Shown here: positions 1 to 7,972 of the stretch, piece after piece
Layout: each line of letters begins with the position of its first letter
Numbering within the stretch: the first letter of the stretch is position 1
Origin: a virus
DNA length: 64,000 bases
Virus record (IMG/VR): IMGVR_UViG_3300020156_000025
Coordinates: 25,985 to 89,984 of that record
Reading direction: 5' to 3' (one strand)
Notes under the pieces: model-generated
Databases searched by the model: none
Seen by the model: the letters and a program-made list of their open reading frames with translations, nothing else
What the model was told of the DNA's origin: nothing
Translations under genes and position numbers: made by a program

Positions 1-2
1 CC

Positions 3-2471
3 GCGGGTATGAGTGCCAAGGAGTCCACGACCGCCCTTGCCGACGTGGTGGATCTGAGCATTGCAGGGGAAATGGACATGGCGCGGGCGTCCGAGATCGT
101 GGTCGCCTCGCTTACCGCGTTCAAGCTGGAGGCGGAAAGCACGGCACGGGTCACGGACGTGCTCGCGCGAGCCGCCAACGCGTCGCCAGCATCCGTCAAC
201 GATCTCGGGGAGTCGCTGAAATTCGTGGCCCCCATCGCGCAGGCGCTCAAGGCCCCGATCGAAGACATCGGAGCCGCCCTTGCGATCCTCGCCAACAGTG
301 GGATCAAGGGAGGGAACGCGGGCCGCGGTCTGTCTTCCGTGATGGCGAAGCTGGTCGCACCGACCGCGGAGGCTAAGTCGATGCTGGACTCGCTGGGAAT
401 CTCTCTGGAGTCGATCAACCCGTCCATCGTCGGAATGGAGCGGGCGATGGCACAGCTTTCCAAAATGAACCAGCAGACGCTGGTGCGGATGTTCGGGGTA
501 GAAAACCTCGACATTGCCAACGTGCTCGCATCGAACGCGGACCGGATGGGCGAGTTCAGGCAGGCCATGTCGGACAGCACCATCACGGCGAGGGGGATGG
601 CGAAAGCCATGTCGGACACGCTGAAAGGGGACATGCAGGAGGCGAGCAGCGCGATCGAAGCGGTCCGCAAGGCAATCGGGAATCTGTTCAAGGGGGATCT
701 GCGTTCCCGGGTGCAGGGGTTCACGGAGTGGTTGCGGGAAAACCAGCAGGCCATCGTCGGGGTGGCGGACACGATGCGCGACCTTGCCCCTGTCGTGGTC
801 ACGGTGCTGGGGCACTACGTCGCGTTCAAGGGTTTGGCGATGGGGCTGACGCTCGGGAGGCAGGCCGTGGCGTGGGCTCTGGAAACCGCCGCGGTGGTGC
901 GGAACACGGCGTCGATCATGGCGAACGCCAATGCCCGCCGATACATGATGCAGGTCGGAATGTTCAACGCGGGTATTCCGATGGGGGTGGCCACGGCGCT
1001 CACGTCGAACGTGAGTTCGTTGTTCGCCGCCGCGTTCGGGGGAGGAGCCACCATTGCCGCGGTCAAGGCGGGATTGACGTTGGTGGGCAGTTCGGCCATC
1101 GCCGCCATCATCGGGTGGGGGCTGGGGAGTTACATCGAGTCTCAATTCAAGATCGGGGACCGGGTAGCCGCCGCGGTGTTCAAAACCTTCGATTCGCTGA
1201 ATGCCGCCGCGGACGATTCGATCAAGACGGTGCAAGGGATGATCGATGCGGCCAAGACGGAGGAACAGCTCGGTGAGGCCCGGGTGCGCGGGGAAAGGGA
1301 GCTTGCCAAATGGAAGGAGATTTCCAACCGGGCGGAGGACGAGTCGAAGACGCTGGCGGAGACCGTCGTGCAAACTTTGCAAAGACGGATGGAGCTGGCC
1401 GACCGGACGTTTGCGCGCAATCAGGCGAACCTCGCGCAGCAGCGGGAAGGTGCCGCCCTTGCCGAGGAGGAACTCAAGAGCAAGCAGGTCGCGCTCTACC
1501 ACGAGGAGAAGGCGATCGCGTTGCGCAAGTCTCAGCTCGACATGGAGAAGAGCACCCGGAGGAACGCCGTGGGCGTCAACCGGAATCTTCTGGAGCGGTC
1601 CGACGCCGGAACGAAGGAGGCGGCATACGATGCCGAGGAGCGTAGGATCACGTCGCTGGCCAATCACTACCGGACCCGATTCAACGCGGTGGCCGCGGCG
1701 GCGGGAGTGACAGTCATCAACGGGGACCGTGAGATCCGGACCGTGGACGGGGTGATCGCTTACTTCCGTGCCGCGATGCGCGCCGCGGGTGAGACGGGGA
1801 GCGCGGCGGTCCGCGGGGACGCCAGCCTGCATATCCTGACCAGATTCGCGCAGAGTGCGGACGCGATCATCCAAGCCCGGACGAAGCTGAACGAGACCGT
1901 CGCGAAGGACGAGAAGGCGGAGGAGAACGCGCTGCTCAAGAAGCGGGACCTGATGCTGGAGATCCAGATCGCGGAAGCGAAGGCAGCGGGGAACAACACC
2001 GGGGCGGAGAGGCTTGAGAGGGAGCTTCGCGTCTTGCAAGAGAAGCGCCGGATCATGGACGAGTTGAAGGTGTCGGAACGCGAAGCGACCGCCCTTGCGA
2101 CACGGAAGGTGGATGCGGAGATAGCGGCCAACCGACCGCCATCGGAGAGACCGGTGGACGTGGTGGCATCGTCGCTCCAGCAGGTAGGAGGCGGCGGGGG
2201 CTTCTTCATCGCGGGAACACAGAGCATCGGGGAGCGGCAGGTCCGGCTTGCGGAACAAGCCAACGCGCACCTTGCTGGAATCGCGGCCCGGTTGGGGGTG
2301 GGACTCTCTCCGGGAATCCTTCCGGGCGGGCCGCAGGTGACTGGATTGAACGGGCTCGGACGCACGCGGGAAACCGAATTGCTTGGACGGATCGCGGAGT
2401 TGCTGAACAGCATCGACGAACGCGGTAGGCGCAATCCCGGGAGCACGGCGCTCACGGTGGAAACACTCTAA
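3..2471 (+). CDS. Tail tape measure protein, 5' end cut by the window edge
   Basis: About 820 residues are visible and the reading frame is open to the left edge, so the true start lies outside the window. The first 250 residues match the conserved core of TP901-type tape measure proteins: helix-rich text with the run ANSGIKGGNAGRGLSS and the FGVENL region. Hydrophobic stretches follow around residues 260-380, then a long charged coiled-coil region, as expected for a protein that sets tail length and inserts into the host envelope. It heads the tail gene series that follows. A dyad repeat copy lies inside it at 1366. The family call is firm; the exact sub-family is not. Confidence 0.9.
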   Translation, partial: AGMSAKESTTALADVVDLSIAGEMDMARASEIVVASLTAFKLEAESTARVTDVLARAANASPASVNDLGESLKFVAPIAQALKAPIEDIGAALAILANSGIKGGNAGRGLSSVMAKLVAPTAEAKSMLDSLGISLESINPSIVGMERAMAQLSKMNQQTLVRMFGVENLDIANVLASNADRMGEFRQAMSDSTITARGMAKAMSDTLKGDMQEASSAIEAVRKAIGNLFKGDLRSRVQGFTEWLRENQQAIVGVADTMRDLAPVVVTVLGHYVAFKGLAMGLTLGRQAVAWALETAAVVRNTASIMANANARRYMMQVGMFNAGIPMGVATALTSNVSSLFAAAFGGGATIAAVKAGLTLVGSSAIAAIIGWGLGSYIESQFKIGDRVAAAVFKTFDSLNAAADDSIKTVQGMIDAAKTEEQLGEARVRGERELAKWKEISNRAEDESKTLAETVVQTLQRRMELADRTFARNQANLAQQREGAALAEEELKSKQVALYHEEKAIALRKSQLDMEKSTRRNAVGVNRNLLERSDAGTKEAAYDAEERRITSLANHYRTRFNAVAAAAGVTVINGDREIRTVDGVIAYFRAAMRAAGETGSAAVRGDASLHILTRFAQSADAIIQARTKLNETVAKDEKAEENALLKKRDLMLEIQIAEAKAAGNNTGAERLERELRVLQEKRRIMDELKVSEREATALATRKVDAEIAANRPPSERPVDVVASSLQQVGGGGGFFIAGTQSIGERQVRLAEQANAHLAGIAARLGVGLSPGILPGGPQVTGLNGLGRTRETELLGRIAELLNSIDERGRRNPGSTALTVETL
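1366..1384 (+). repeat. Dyad repeat copy inside the tape measure gene
   Basis: TCGTGCA-AACTT-TGCAAAG; the first copy in the window, within the coiled-coil part of the gene. Confidence 0.55.
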
Positions 2472-2482
2472 CCTAGACACTC

Positions 2483-3250
2483 ATGCCCATAGACTATGAT
2501 ACGACGCTCCCGGGGGTGGTATGGCGGAATGGCCAGAAGCTCGCGACCTTGCTTGAGACCACGGGGGGTGAGGTGGTGTTCGACGACGTTGGGGTCGCTT
2601 CGGGCACGCTGGTCTATCAATGCATGTATGCGAACTCGGTCGCCCTTGTGGCTAGCTTCACCCGGCATCCCAGCTTCGCGTTCCTGAAACGGAAGAATGC
2701 CCGGATCGTGCGCGAGGAGGCCGGGATGGCGAGGGTGACGATCAATTTCGAGGGTATTCCGACGGGGGAAGAAAACGAGAACCGCAAGACCTATACGCTC
2801 CACGGGGGGACGGGAACGGAGCCGATCGAATCGCACACCCAGTTCGGGACTTTTGCAGGGAAGTGGAACGATCCCGCGACGTGGGTAAACGGTGCCCGGT
2901 TCGCCACGCAAGGGGAGGACAGGGGCAAGTTCTTGGGCTTCGTGGCCGCGCAGGGGGACGATGACCCGAATCCGAAAGCGGGGGTGCAGTCCTACTATGC
3001 GCCCACGCTGGTGTATTCGGAGGTGGAGCTGCGGTCCAAGGCGAACTCGTCGAGCATCGCGGTGAACATGAACAACCTAGGCAAGATCGACACGCCCCCC
3101 AATTCCGACGTGCTGCCGCAGGTGTCGTCGGGGAGGGACTGGCTGCTGACGGATTGCACGGTGGAGGAGGTGGGGGACGGGGTTCGGATCACCCGCCGCT
3201 GGAGATTGTCGGGACGGAACGGGTGGGACCCGGACATTTACGGAGATTGA
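2483..3250 (+). CDS. Tail protein downstream of tape measure (distal-tail type by position)
   Basis: This 255-residue protein starts 12 bp after the tape measure stop. I recognise no motif. The composition is beta-rich with many Gly, Thr and Asn and no signal peptide or membrane segment, which fits a virion structural protein. In siphophage gene order the slot after the tape measure holds distal tail or hub proteins, so a tail role is inferred from position only. Confidence 0.6.
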   Translation: MPIDYDTTLPGVVWRNGQKLATLLETTGGEVVFDDVGVASGTLVYQCMYANSVALVASFTRHPSFAFLKRKNARIVREEAGMARVTINFEGIPTGEENENRKTYTLHGGTGTEPIESHTQFGTFAGKWNDPATWVNGARFATQGEDRGKFLGFVAAQGDDDPNPKAGVQSYYAPTLVYSEVELRSKANSSSIAVNMNNLGKIDTPPNSDVLPQVSSGRDWLLTDCTVEEVGDGVRITRRWRLSGRNGWDPDIYGD

Positions 3251-3253
3251 CCT

Positions 3254-4921
3254 ATGGCCGCATCTGCAAACGTGACGCTCGGGGGGAGGACCCGGTTGAA
3301 GGGATTCAAGGTGCCGGGACAACCCGCCCTTGAAGCCGCGTTGAACCGCTTGGCTACCGAGATCAATTCGATCCCGGACGTTCAGTTCGAGGGAGGACAG
3401 GGACTGGACGTGACGGAGCACAACGGTAAGATCGTTGTAGCATTGCGCAACGGTGCGCGGGGATGGCGTCCCCGTTACGAGCCGACGTTCGTGGACGGGA
3501 AGCTGCGCATCGGGCTAGGGACGGTGGGGTTGCACGCGGACGGGAACGGGGCGGGCGGGGTGGTCGAGCCGTATTTCCCTAGGTTCGAGGGGAAGGTGCT
3601 GAACCATGCGATCCCGCCCGAGCTGCCGGTGGAGCAGATAGACGACGGGGACAACAAGATCATCCTGCGCTGCTGTCTCTACGATTCTCGGATCGAGGTG
3701 GTGTCCGCGGAGGAGGACATGGACAAGGACGTGGGGGAGTGGATTATCACGCTCGCGACCTTTACCAAGGAGGGTGCGAAGATCTCGGACCTCCGGCACC
3801 TGTTCACTTCGGACGTGCTGATTCTGGACGCGTCGGAGTCGTGCGACATCGAAGGCTCGGACGATCCGGACCCGAGCGACGATTCCGACGGCGACGATAG
3901 CGACGATAGCGACGAGCCGCCGCCGTCCGATTCGGACGAGAGCGATGATTCCGACGATAGCTCGGGGAGCGGGGACGGGTGCTGCCCGGAAATCGCGCTC
4001 GACGCTACGGTGGTGAGTCCGGCGTCGCCGTTCTGTTTCTCCAGCGGGGATTCGCCGTATCCCTACTGGGTGGCGGGGTCGGTGAGTATTTCCAAGGCGT
4101 CCACCTGCGACGGATGCGAGGAAAAGCCCGTGTCGGTGCACGTGCAGGTGGGGGACGCGAGCACCAGTGCCAACCTGTTCCCGGGCGGTCCGCCCTTCAC
4201 GTTCCTGCTTCATCCGTCGTTCGGTTCGCCGTGCGCCACGGTCCCGGTGACGGCCACCATCGCTTCCCTTACCAGTGTGGCGGGGACCTGCCCGTGCTTC
4301 GCCACTAAGTCGGTGGACATCACCCTGCCCGGTCTGGAGCCGGACTGCGAATGCTCGGACGACTCCAGCGGAAGCTCCGACGATAGCGACGGAGGGGAGC
4401 TTCTGATGATGGCCCCGCCCGGGGAGATGATGCTGATGACGGAGGGTAGCGACGACTCCGCGCTCGATGACAAGGAGGCGGTGGTCGAGTCGTCCTTGTT
4501 CCCGACGGGGTATGCGGCGATGCGTTGCGTGGAGTCGCCGGAGACGTGGTTCACCGACACGTTCCGGGTGGAAATCACGGGGCGCGTCACGTTGCACCGG
4601 ATCGATGCAATGTTCGCCGACGTGTGCGATCCCGGGACGATCCGCGTTGTTTCCGCCGTGCCCGACTTGCCGCGACCTGTGGGATGTGTTGCACGCGAAT
4701 TCCCGCCGATGCACTGGAGTGTCTTGCTGAACCGCATGGTGCCGTCCTCGGAGGAGGGGGCGCATGTCGTGGTGCGCTGCGGATGGTTCTTGCGCCCGCG
4801 CAGCGTCATGGTCACGGTGGCCGGAATCCGCAAGGGCCGTTCGGGGCAGCGATTCGTGCCGAGGTCCAAGGAGGAATTCGACCGGAGCCAGGCGTTCTGG
4901 TCACAGCTCAAGGACCGATGA
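3254..4921 (+). CDS. Virion-associated protein with Ser-Asp repeats
   Basis: A 555-residue protein. The N-terminal ~190 residues look like a folded beta-rich domain. Residues ~195-240 are a low-complexity stretch of Ser-Asp and Asp-Asp-Ser units, followed by a cysteine-rich domain (motifs GCC, CDGCEE, CPC, CEC), a second shorter Ser-Asp stretch near residue 370, and a C-terminal domain of ~140 residues. The acidic linkers probably separate folded modules in a tail-tip or fibre-like protein. Its stop overlaps the start of the next gene. Family not recognised; virion role inferred from place and architecture. Confidence 0.55.
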   Translation: MAASANVTLGGRTRLKGFKVPGQPALEAALNRLATEINSIPDVQFEGGQGLDVTEHNGKIVVALRNGARGWRPRYEPTFVDGKLRIGLGTVGLHADGNGAGGVVEPYFPRFEGKVLNHAIPPELPVEQIDDGDNKIILRCCLYDSRIEVVSAEEDMDKDVGEWIITLATFTKEGAKISDLRHLFTSDVLILDASESCDIEGSDDPDPSDDSDGDDSDDSDEPPPSDSDESDDSDDSSGSGDGCCPEIALDATVVSPASPFCFSSGDSPYPYWVAGSVSISKASTCDGCEEKPVSVHVQVGDASTSANLFPGGPPFTFLLHPSFGSPCATVPVTATIASLTSVAGTCPCFATKSVDITLPGLEPDCECSDDSSGSSDDSDGGELLMMAPPGEMMLMTEGSDDSALDDKEAVVESSLFPTGYAAMRCVESPETWFTDTFRVEITGRVTLHRIDAMFADVCDPGTIRVVSAVPDLPRPVGCVAREFPPMHWSVLLNRMVPSSEEGAHVVVRCGWFLRPRSVMVTVAGIRKGRSGQRFVPRSKEEFDRSQAFWSQLKDR

Positions 4922-6648
4922 TCTTCGATGAATATTTCGACAAGGTGGTGCTGATCGCGATGGACCCTGCGGGGGAACGCGCGGCAAGGGCCGCGGGGGA
5001 GATGGTGCGGCTGGGTCTGTCGGACAAGACGGAGATCGTGCGCGGGATGCCCGGTAACGAGATGGGCAAGCCGGGATGGTGGCCGAACGGACGGGGTGCG
5101 TGGGGGTGCTACCTGTCGCACTTGGCGCTGCTGATGCGGATGAAGCAAGAGGGCTGGGAGACGTTGCTGCTGCTGGAGGAAGACGTGGTGTTCCAAGAGG
5201 ACACGGCAACGCTGCTGCCCGAGGTGATGGCGTCGCTGCCCTCGGACTGGACGCAGTTGTATCTCGGGGGCCAGCACAGGGTGCCGCCGCACCGGCTGCC
5301 CGGAACGCCCGCCCTTGTGAGGGGGAGTAGCATCCACCGCACTCATGCATACGCGGTGCACCGGAAGGGGTTGAACCATTTGATCGCGCACCTGATGGAA
5401 CTGCCCGCGTTCCAACAGGCGAAGAAAGGCGGGACGAAGCTGCACATAGACCACCATTACGAGATGGCTCACCGGGCCAACCGGTGGAAGGTCTATGCGC
5501 CGTCGTTCTGGCTGGCCGGGCAGGGTGCGGGGTGGTCGGAGATACGGGCCAAGCAAGTGACCGCCGCGTGGTGGCACCGGAAGGAGACGCACCGCGAATA
5601 CCGCGGCTTGCCGGTGCTGCTGGGGGAGGCTGCCGCGGCCAACTACGGGAACGACGAAACGGAGAAGACCTTGCAGGCGATGGCGGAGGAGGACCCGAGG
5701 GAATTCGAGCGCATCCTTGTGGTTCTCGCGCAACAGGCGTTCCTGCATCAAACCTTGCCCGCGATCCGAAAGGTTCGACCGTGGCAACGGGCATGGCTAG
5801 AGGCCAATTGGCCCGCCGGGGTGGCGCAGCCCGATGATTTCGACCGACTGAGGGATTACCCGAGGGCCAAGCTGTTCGAGCATTCTTGGCTGAATCCCGT
5901 GCGCCGGAAAACCAGAATCGCAACCGAGAACGATAACATGACACCTGATATTTCGACAGCCGGAGGGGGCAGCCCGTTGTTCGTGTTCAGCTCGCCGCGC
6001 AGCGGAAGCACGCTGCTGGTATCCATACTGGACGGGCACGGGGACATCACGATGAACGGGGAACGCCGGGATTTCCTGTGGAGTCTCCGCAATCTGTGGG
6101 ACCACCGGGGGGCTTTGCAGAAAAACTCCCCGCGGGCGTTCCTTCCGATCGACGAGCAGGTGCAACAGGGGAACTTCCCTTCGCACGTGAACCATTCGAC
6201 GGAAGAGTCGTGGGCGGAGGGGGTGCGGGCGCTGTTGCGCGGGTGGGTCAATCCGGGGGAAGGGGACCGTTGGTGGGGGATGAAGGACGTGCATGTCGCC
6301 AAGCTAGGGATGGGTATGGGGGTCGAGATGTGGAGCTGGCTCCAGACCGTGATGCCCGATGCCCGGATCGTGTTTCTGACGCGCGACACGGGAGCGGTGG
6401 AGAGGAGCATGGAGCGGACGCTGGCGTGGTGGGTGCCTAGTTACGGGAACTGCATCGGGAACTGTATGCGCAAGGTGAAGGTGCAGCAGAACGCCTTCCG
6501 GGAATATCACGCGCTCAACCCGTCCACCACGGCACTTGTGGATTACGAGGACCTGACGGATTTCGCCCGCTTGCAGGCGAGCCTAGGGACCATCGGGGTC
6601 AAGCTCGATCCGGAGGTGCACGCGGAAAGAATCGCGGTAAGATTGTGA
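4918..6648 (+). CDS. Fusion of a glycosyltransferase family 25-like domain and a sulfotransferase domain
   Basis: The chosen ATG overlaps the previous stop (ATGA). Residues 1-~330 resemble LPS-type glycosyltransferase family 25: an LSHLALL segment, LLLLEED with the acidic triad at 87-89, and a HTYA-like region. Residues ~350-576 look like a PAPS-dependent sulfotransferase: the 5'-phosphosulfate loop SSPRSGSTLL begins at 358 and a VFLTRD segment with a downstream Ser-Met-Glu-Arg run follows. Both parts are in one uninterrupted frame. An internal ATG at 5938 could also start the second domain alone, but no strong ribosome site precedes it. Position among tail genes suggests decoration of virion or host surface glycans; the substrate is unknown. 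Confidence 0.7.
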   Translation: MIFDEYFDKVVLIAMDPAGERAARAAGEMVRLGLSDKTEIVRGMPGNEMGKPGWWPNGRGAWGCYLSHLALLMRMKQEGWETLLLLEEDVVFQEDTATLLPEVMASLPSDWTQLYLGGQHRVPPHRLPGTPALVRGSSIHRTHAYAVHRKGLNHLIAHLMELPAFQQAKKGGTKLHIDHHYEMAHRANRWKVYAPSFWLAGQGAGWSEIRAKQVTAAWWHRKETHREYRGLPVLLGEAAAANYGNDETEKTLQAMAEEDPREFERILVVLAQQAFLHQTLPAIRKVRPWQRAWLEANWPAGVAQPDDFDRLRDYPRAKLFEHSWLNPVRRKTRIATENDNMTPDISTAGGGSPLFVFSSPRSGSTLLVSILDGHGDITMNGERRDFLWSLRNLWDHRGALQKNSPRAFLPIDEQVQQGNFPSHVNHSTEESWAEGVRALLRGWVNPGEGDRWWGMKDVHVAKLGMGMGVEMWSWLQTVMPDARIVFLTRDTGAVERSMERTLAWWVPSYGNCIGNCMRKVKVQQNAFREYHALNPSTTALVDYEDLTDFARLQASLGTIGVKLDPEVHAERIAVRL

Positions 6649-7208
6649 TGCAGGTGTTCCGGATCAGTGACGCGCCCCGCGAGGGGGAAACCCCGATAAA
6701 ACCCGTGTGGGGGTTGGGGAAGGTGCGGGGGAATTGCTCGGCGCAGGCGTCGGCGATGGCCGCGGTGCTGCGGACGGACGTGTATCCGGCGGTGGTGCTG
6801 GAGCACGACGCGGAGCGTCTGCGGGAGGGGTGGCCGGATTTTGCACAATGTGCAAACGCGGGCATGGACTGGTTGTGGTTGGGGGGTTCAACCATCTGGT
6901 GCGATGAGCGGGGGGAGGAAGTCCGGGACAGGCCGATGCCGTGGATGCCGTCTCCGGTGGCGGGGGTGGCGAAGGTGGACGGGCTCTACACGACGCACGC
7001 GGTGGCGATCCTGACGCCGGACGGGGCGATGCGGGCGCTGTGCGCCGCACTGCAAGGAATCCGCAAGGGGTGGCCGGTGGACGTGGCGATCATCATGGAG
7101 TGCAGGCATATGGGCTGGGAACGCTGGTGCGTGACCGAGCCGTGGTTCTGCCAGCGGGGGGTGAACCGCAGGTGGACGGACAAACCGCTGCCGCCGCCCT
7201 TGCCATGA
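6648..7208 (+). CDS. Small glycosyltransferase-like protein
   Basis: 186 residues. The start overlaps the previous stop. The segments VVLEHDAERL, DWLWLGG and YTTHAVAILT resemble parts of family 25 glycosyltransferases, and the gene sits between two other glycan-related genes, so I take it as a divergent or reduced relative. A complete acidic donor-binding motif is not clear. A perfect-looking dyad repeat at 6839 lies inside the gene. Confidence 0.4.
   Translation: MQVFRISDAPREGETPIKPVWGLGKVRGNCSAQASAMAAVLRTDVYPAVVLEHDAERLREGWPDFAQCANAGMDWLWLGGSTIWCDERGEEVRDRPMPWMPSPVAGVAKVDGLYTTHAVAILTPDGAMRALCAALQGIRKGWPVDVAIIMECRHMGWERWCVTEPWFCQRGVNRRWTDKPLPPPLP
6839..6857 (+). repeat. Dyad repeat copy inside a glycosyltransferase-like gene
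   Basis: TTTTGCA-CAATG-TGCAAAC, read in frame as FAQCANA. Confidence 0.65.
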
Positions 7209-7945
7209 GGACTCTGGTGCTGTCCTGCGACACGCTGGGAATGGAGGTGATTCCGACCGTGATCCGCTCGGTCGAACGGCACACGGAGGGGGCGCTGCGG
7301 GTGGTGGTGTATTCACGGGGAATGCATGCGGAGGGGTTCAGGAGGGGTAGGCTGGAGGTGGAGTTCCGCAGACCGAGGGAAGAATTCGGGCAAGCCAAGG
7401 GGCGGATCGCCGCGGAAATGTTCGACCGCTTGTGGTGCATTGCGGATTTGCAGGACACGGAACGGGTGATGATTCTGGACTGGGACCAACTGGCGGTCGG
7501 ATGTCTGGAGGAGCTGTGGGACGTGGAGATGACGGGGCAATTCGGGGCGTTCGTGCGCTCGCCCTTCGGCAAGACGTTCAAGTCGTCCCGGTGGATAGGG
7601 GAAGGTTACTGGGCGCAGGACATGCCGGGGGTGGAGCAACCGTTTTTCCGTTTCGGGGGGATGTTGAATCTGGAGGAGTGCCGGAAGGCGGGGATTTTGC
7701 AAACCGTGCAAGGGTTGGCGGGGAATGGATCGACCGAGCAGGCGTTGCTGGCCCACGCAATGGGAGGGAACTACGCGGGGTTGGACCGGAAATGGAACAA
7801 TCTTGTCAAATACGAGGGCTTGGTTCCGGATGCCCGCATCCTGCATTGGCACGGGGGGAAGAAGCCTTGGAGCCACGACGGGCTGGACCATGCGGAGTTG
7901 TGGCACGCGGCCCGGTGCTCGTGGAGGGAAATCCGGTTGACTTGA
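7205..7945 (+). CDS. Glycosyltransferase family 8-like protein
   Basis: 246 residues; ATGA overlap with the gene before. The motif LDWDQL places a D-x-D donor-binding pair at residues 92-94, preceded by a helix and followed by a loop typical of GT-A fold enzymes of family 8, and a late HWHGG segment matches the family's second metal ligand. It ends WREIRLT, close to the IRL-type tails seen elsewhere in this genome. A dyad repeat lies inside at 7695. Acceptor unknown; the triple glycan gene set suggests modification of tail or host surface sugars. Confidence 0.65.
   Translation: MRTLVLSCDTLGMEVIPTVIRSVERHTEGALRVVVYSRGMHAEGFRRGRLEVEFRRPREEFGQAKGRIAAEMFDRLWCIADLQDTERVMILDWDQLAVGCLEELWDVEMTGQFGAFVRSPFGKTFKSSRWIGEGYWAQDMPGVEQPFFRFGGMLNLEECRKAGILQTVQGLAGNGSTEQALLAHAMGGNYAGLDRKWNNLVKYEGLVPDARILHWHGGKKPWSHDGLDHAELWHAARCSWREIRLT
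7695..7713 (+). repeat. Dyad repeat copy inside the GT8-like gene
   Basis: TTTTGCA-AACCG-TGCAAGG, read in frame as ILQTVQG. Confidence 0.7.
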
Positions 7946-7966
7946 AGTGTCGGGGTGGGGCATGGT
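7937..7966 (+). promoter_or_regulatory. Candidate promoter, TTGACT / CATGGT
   Basis: A -35-like TTGACT at 7937-7942 and a -10-like CATGGT at 7961-7966 are 18 bp apart. The predicted start of transcription falls on the ATG at 7973, so the message for the fibre-like protein would have no leader. Confidence 0.4.
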
Positions 7967-7972
7967 CCGGGC

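Noticed and set aside
3862-3960. Tandem repeats in the Ser-Asp gene as a possible CRISPR-like or minisatellite array
   Set aside because: They are short codon repeats (Ser-Asp) in frame with no spacers.
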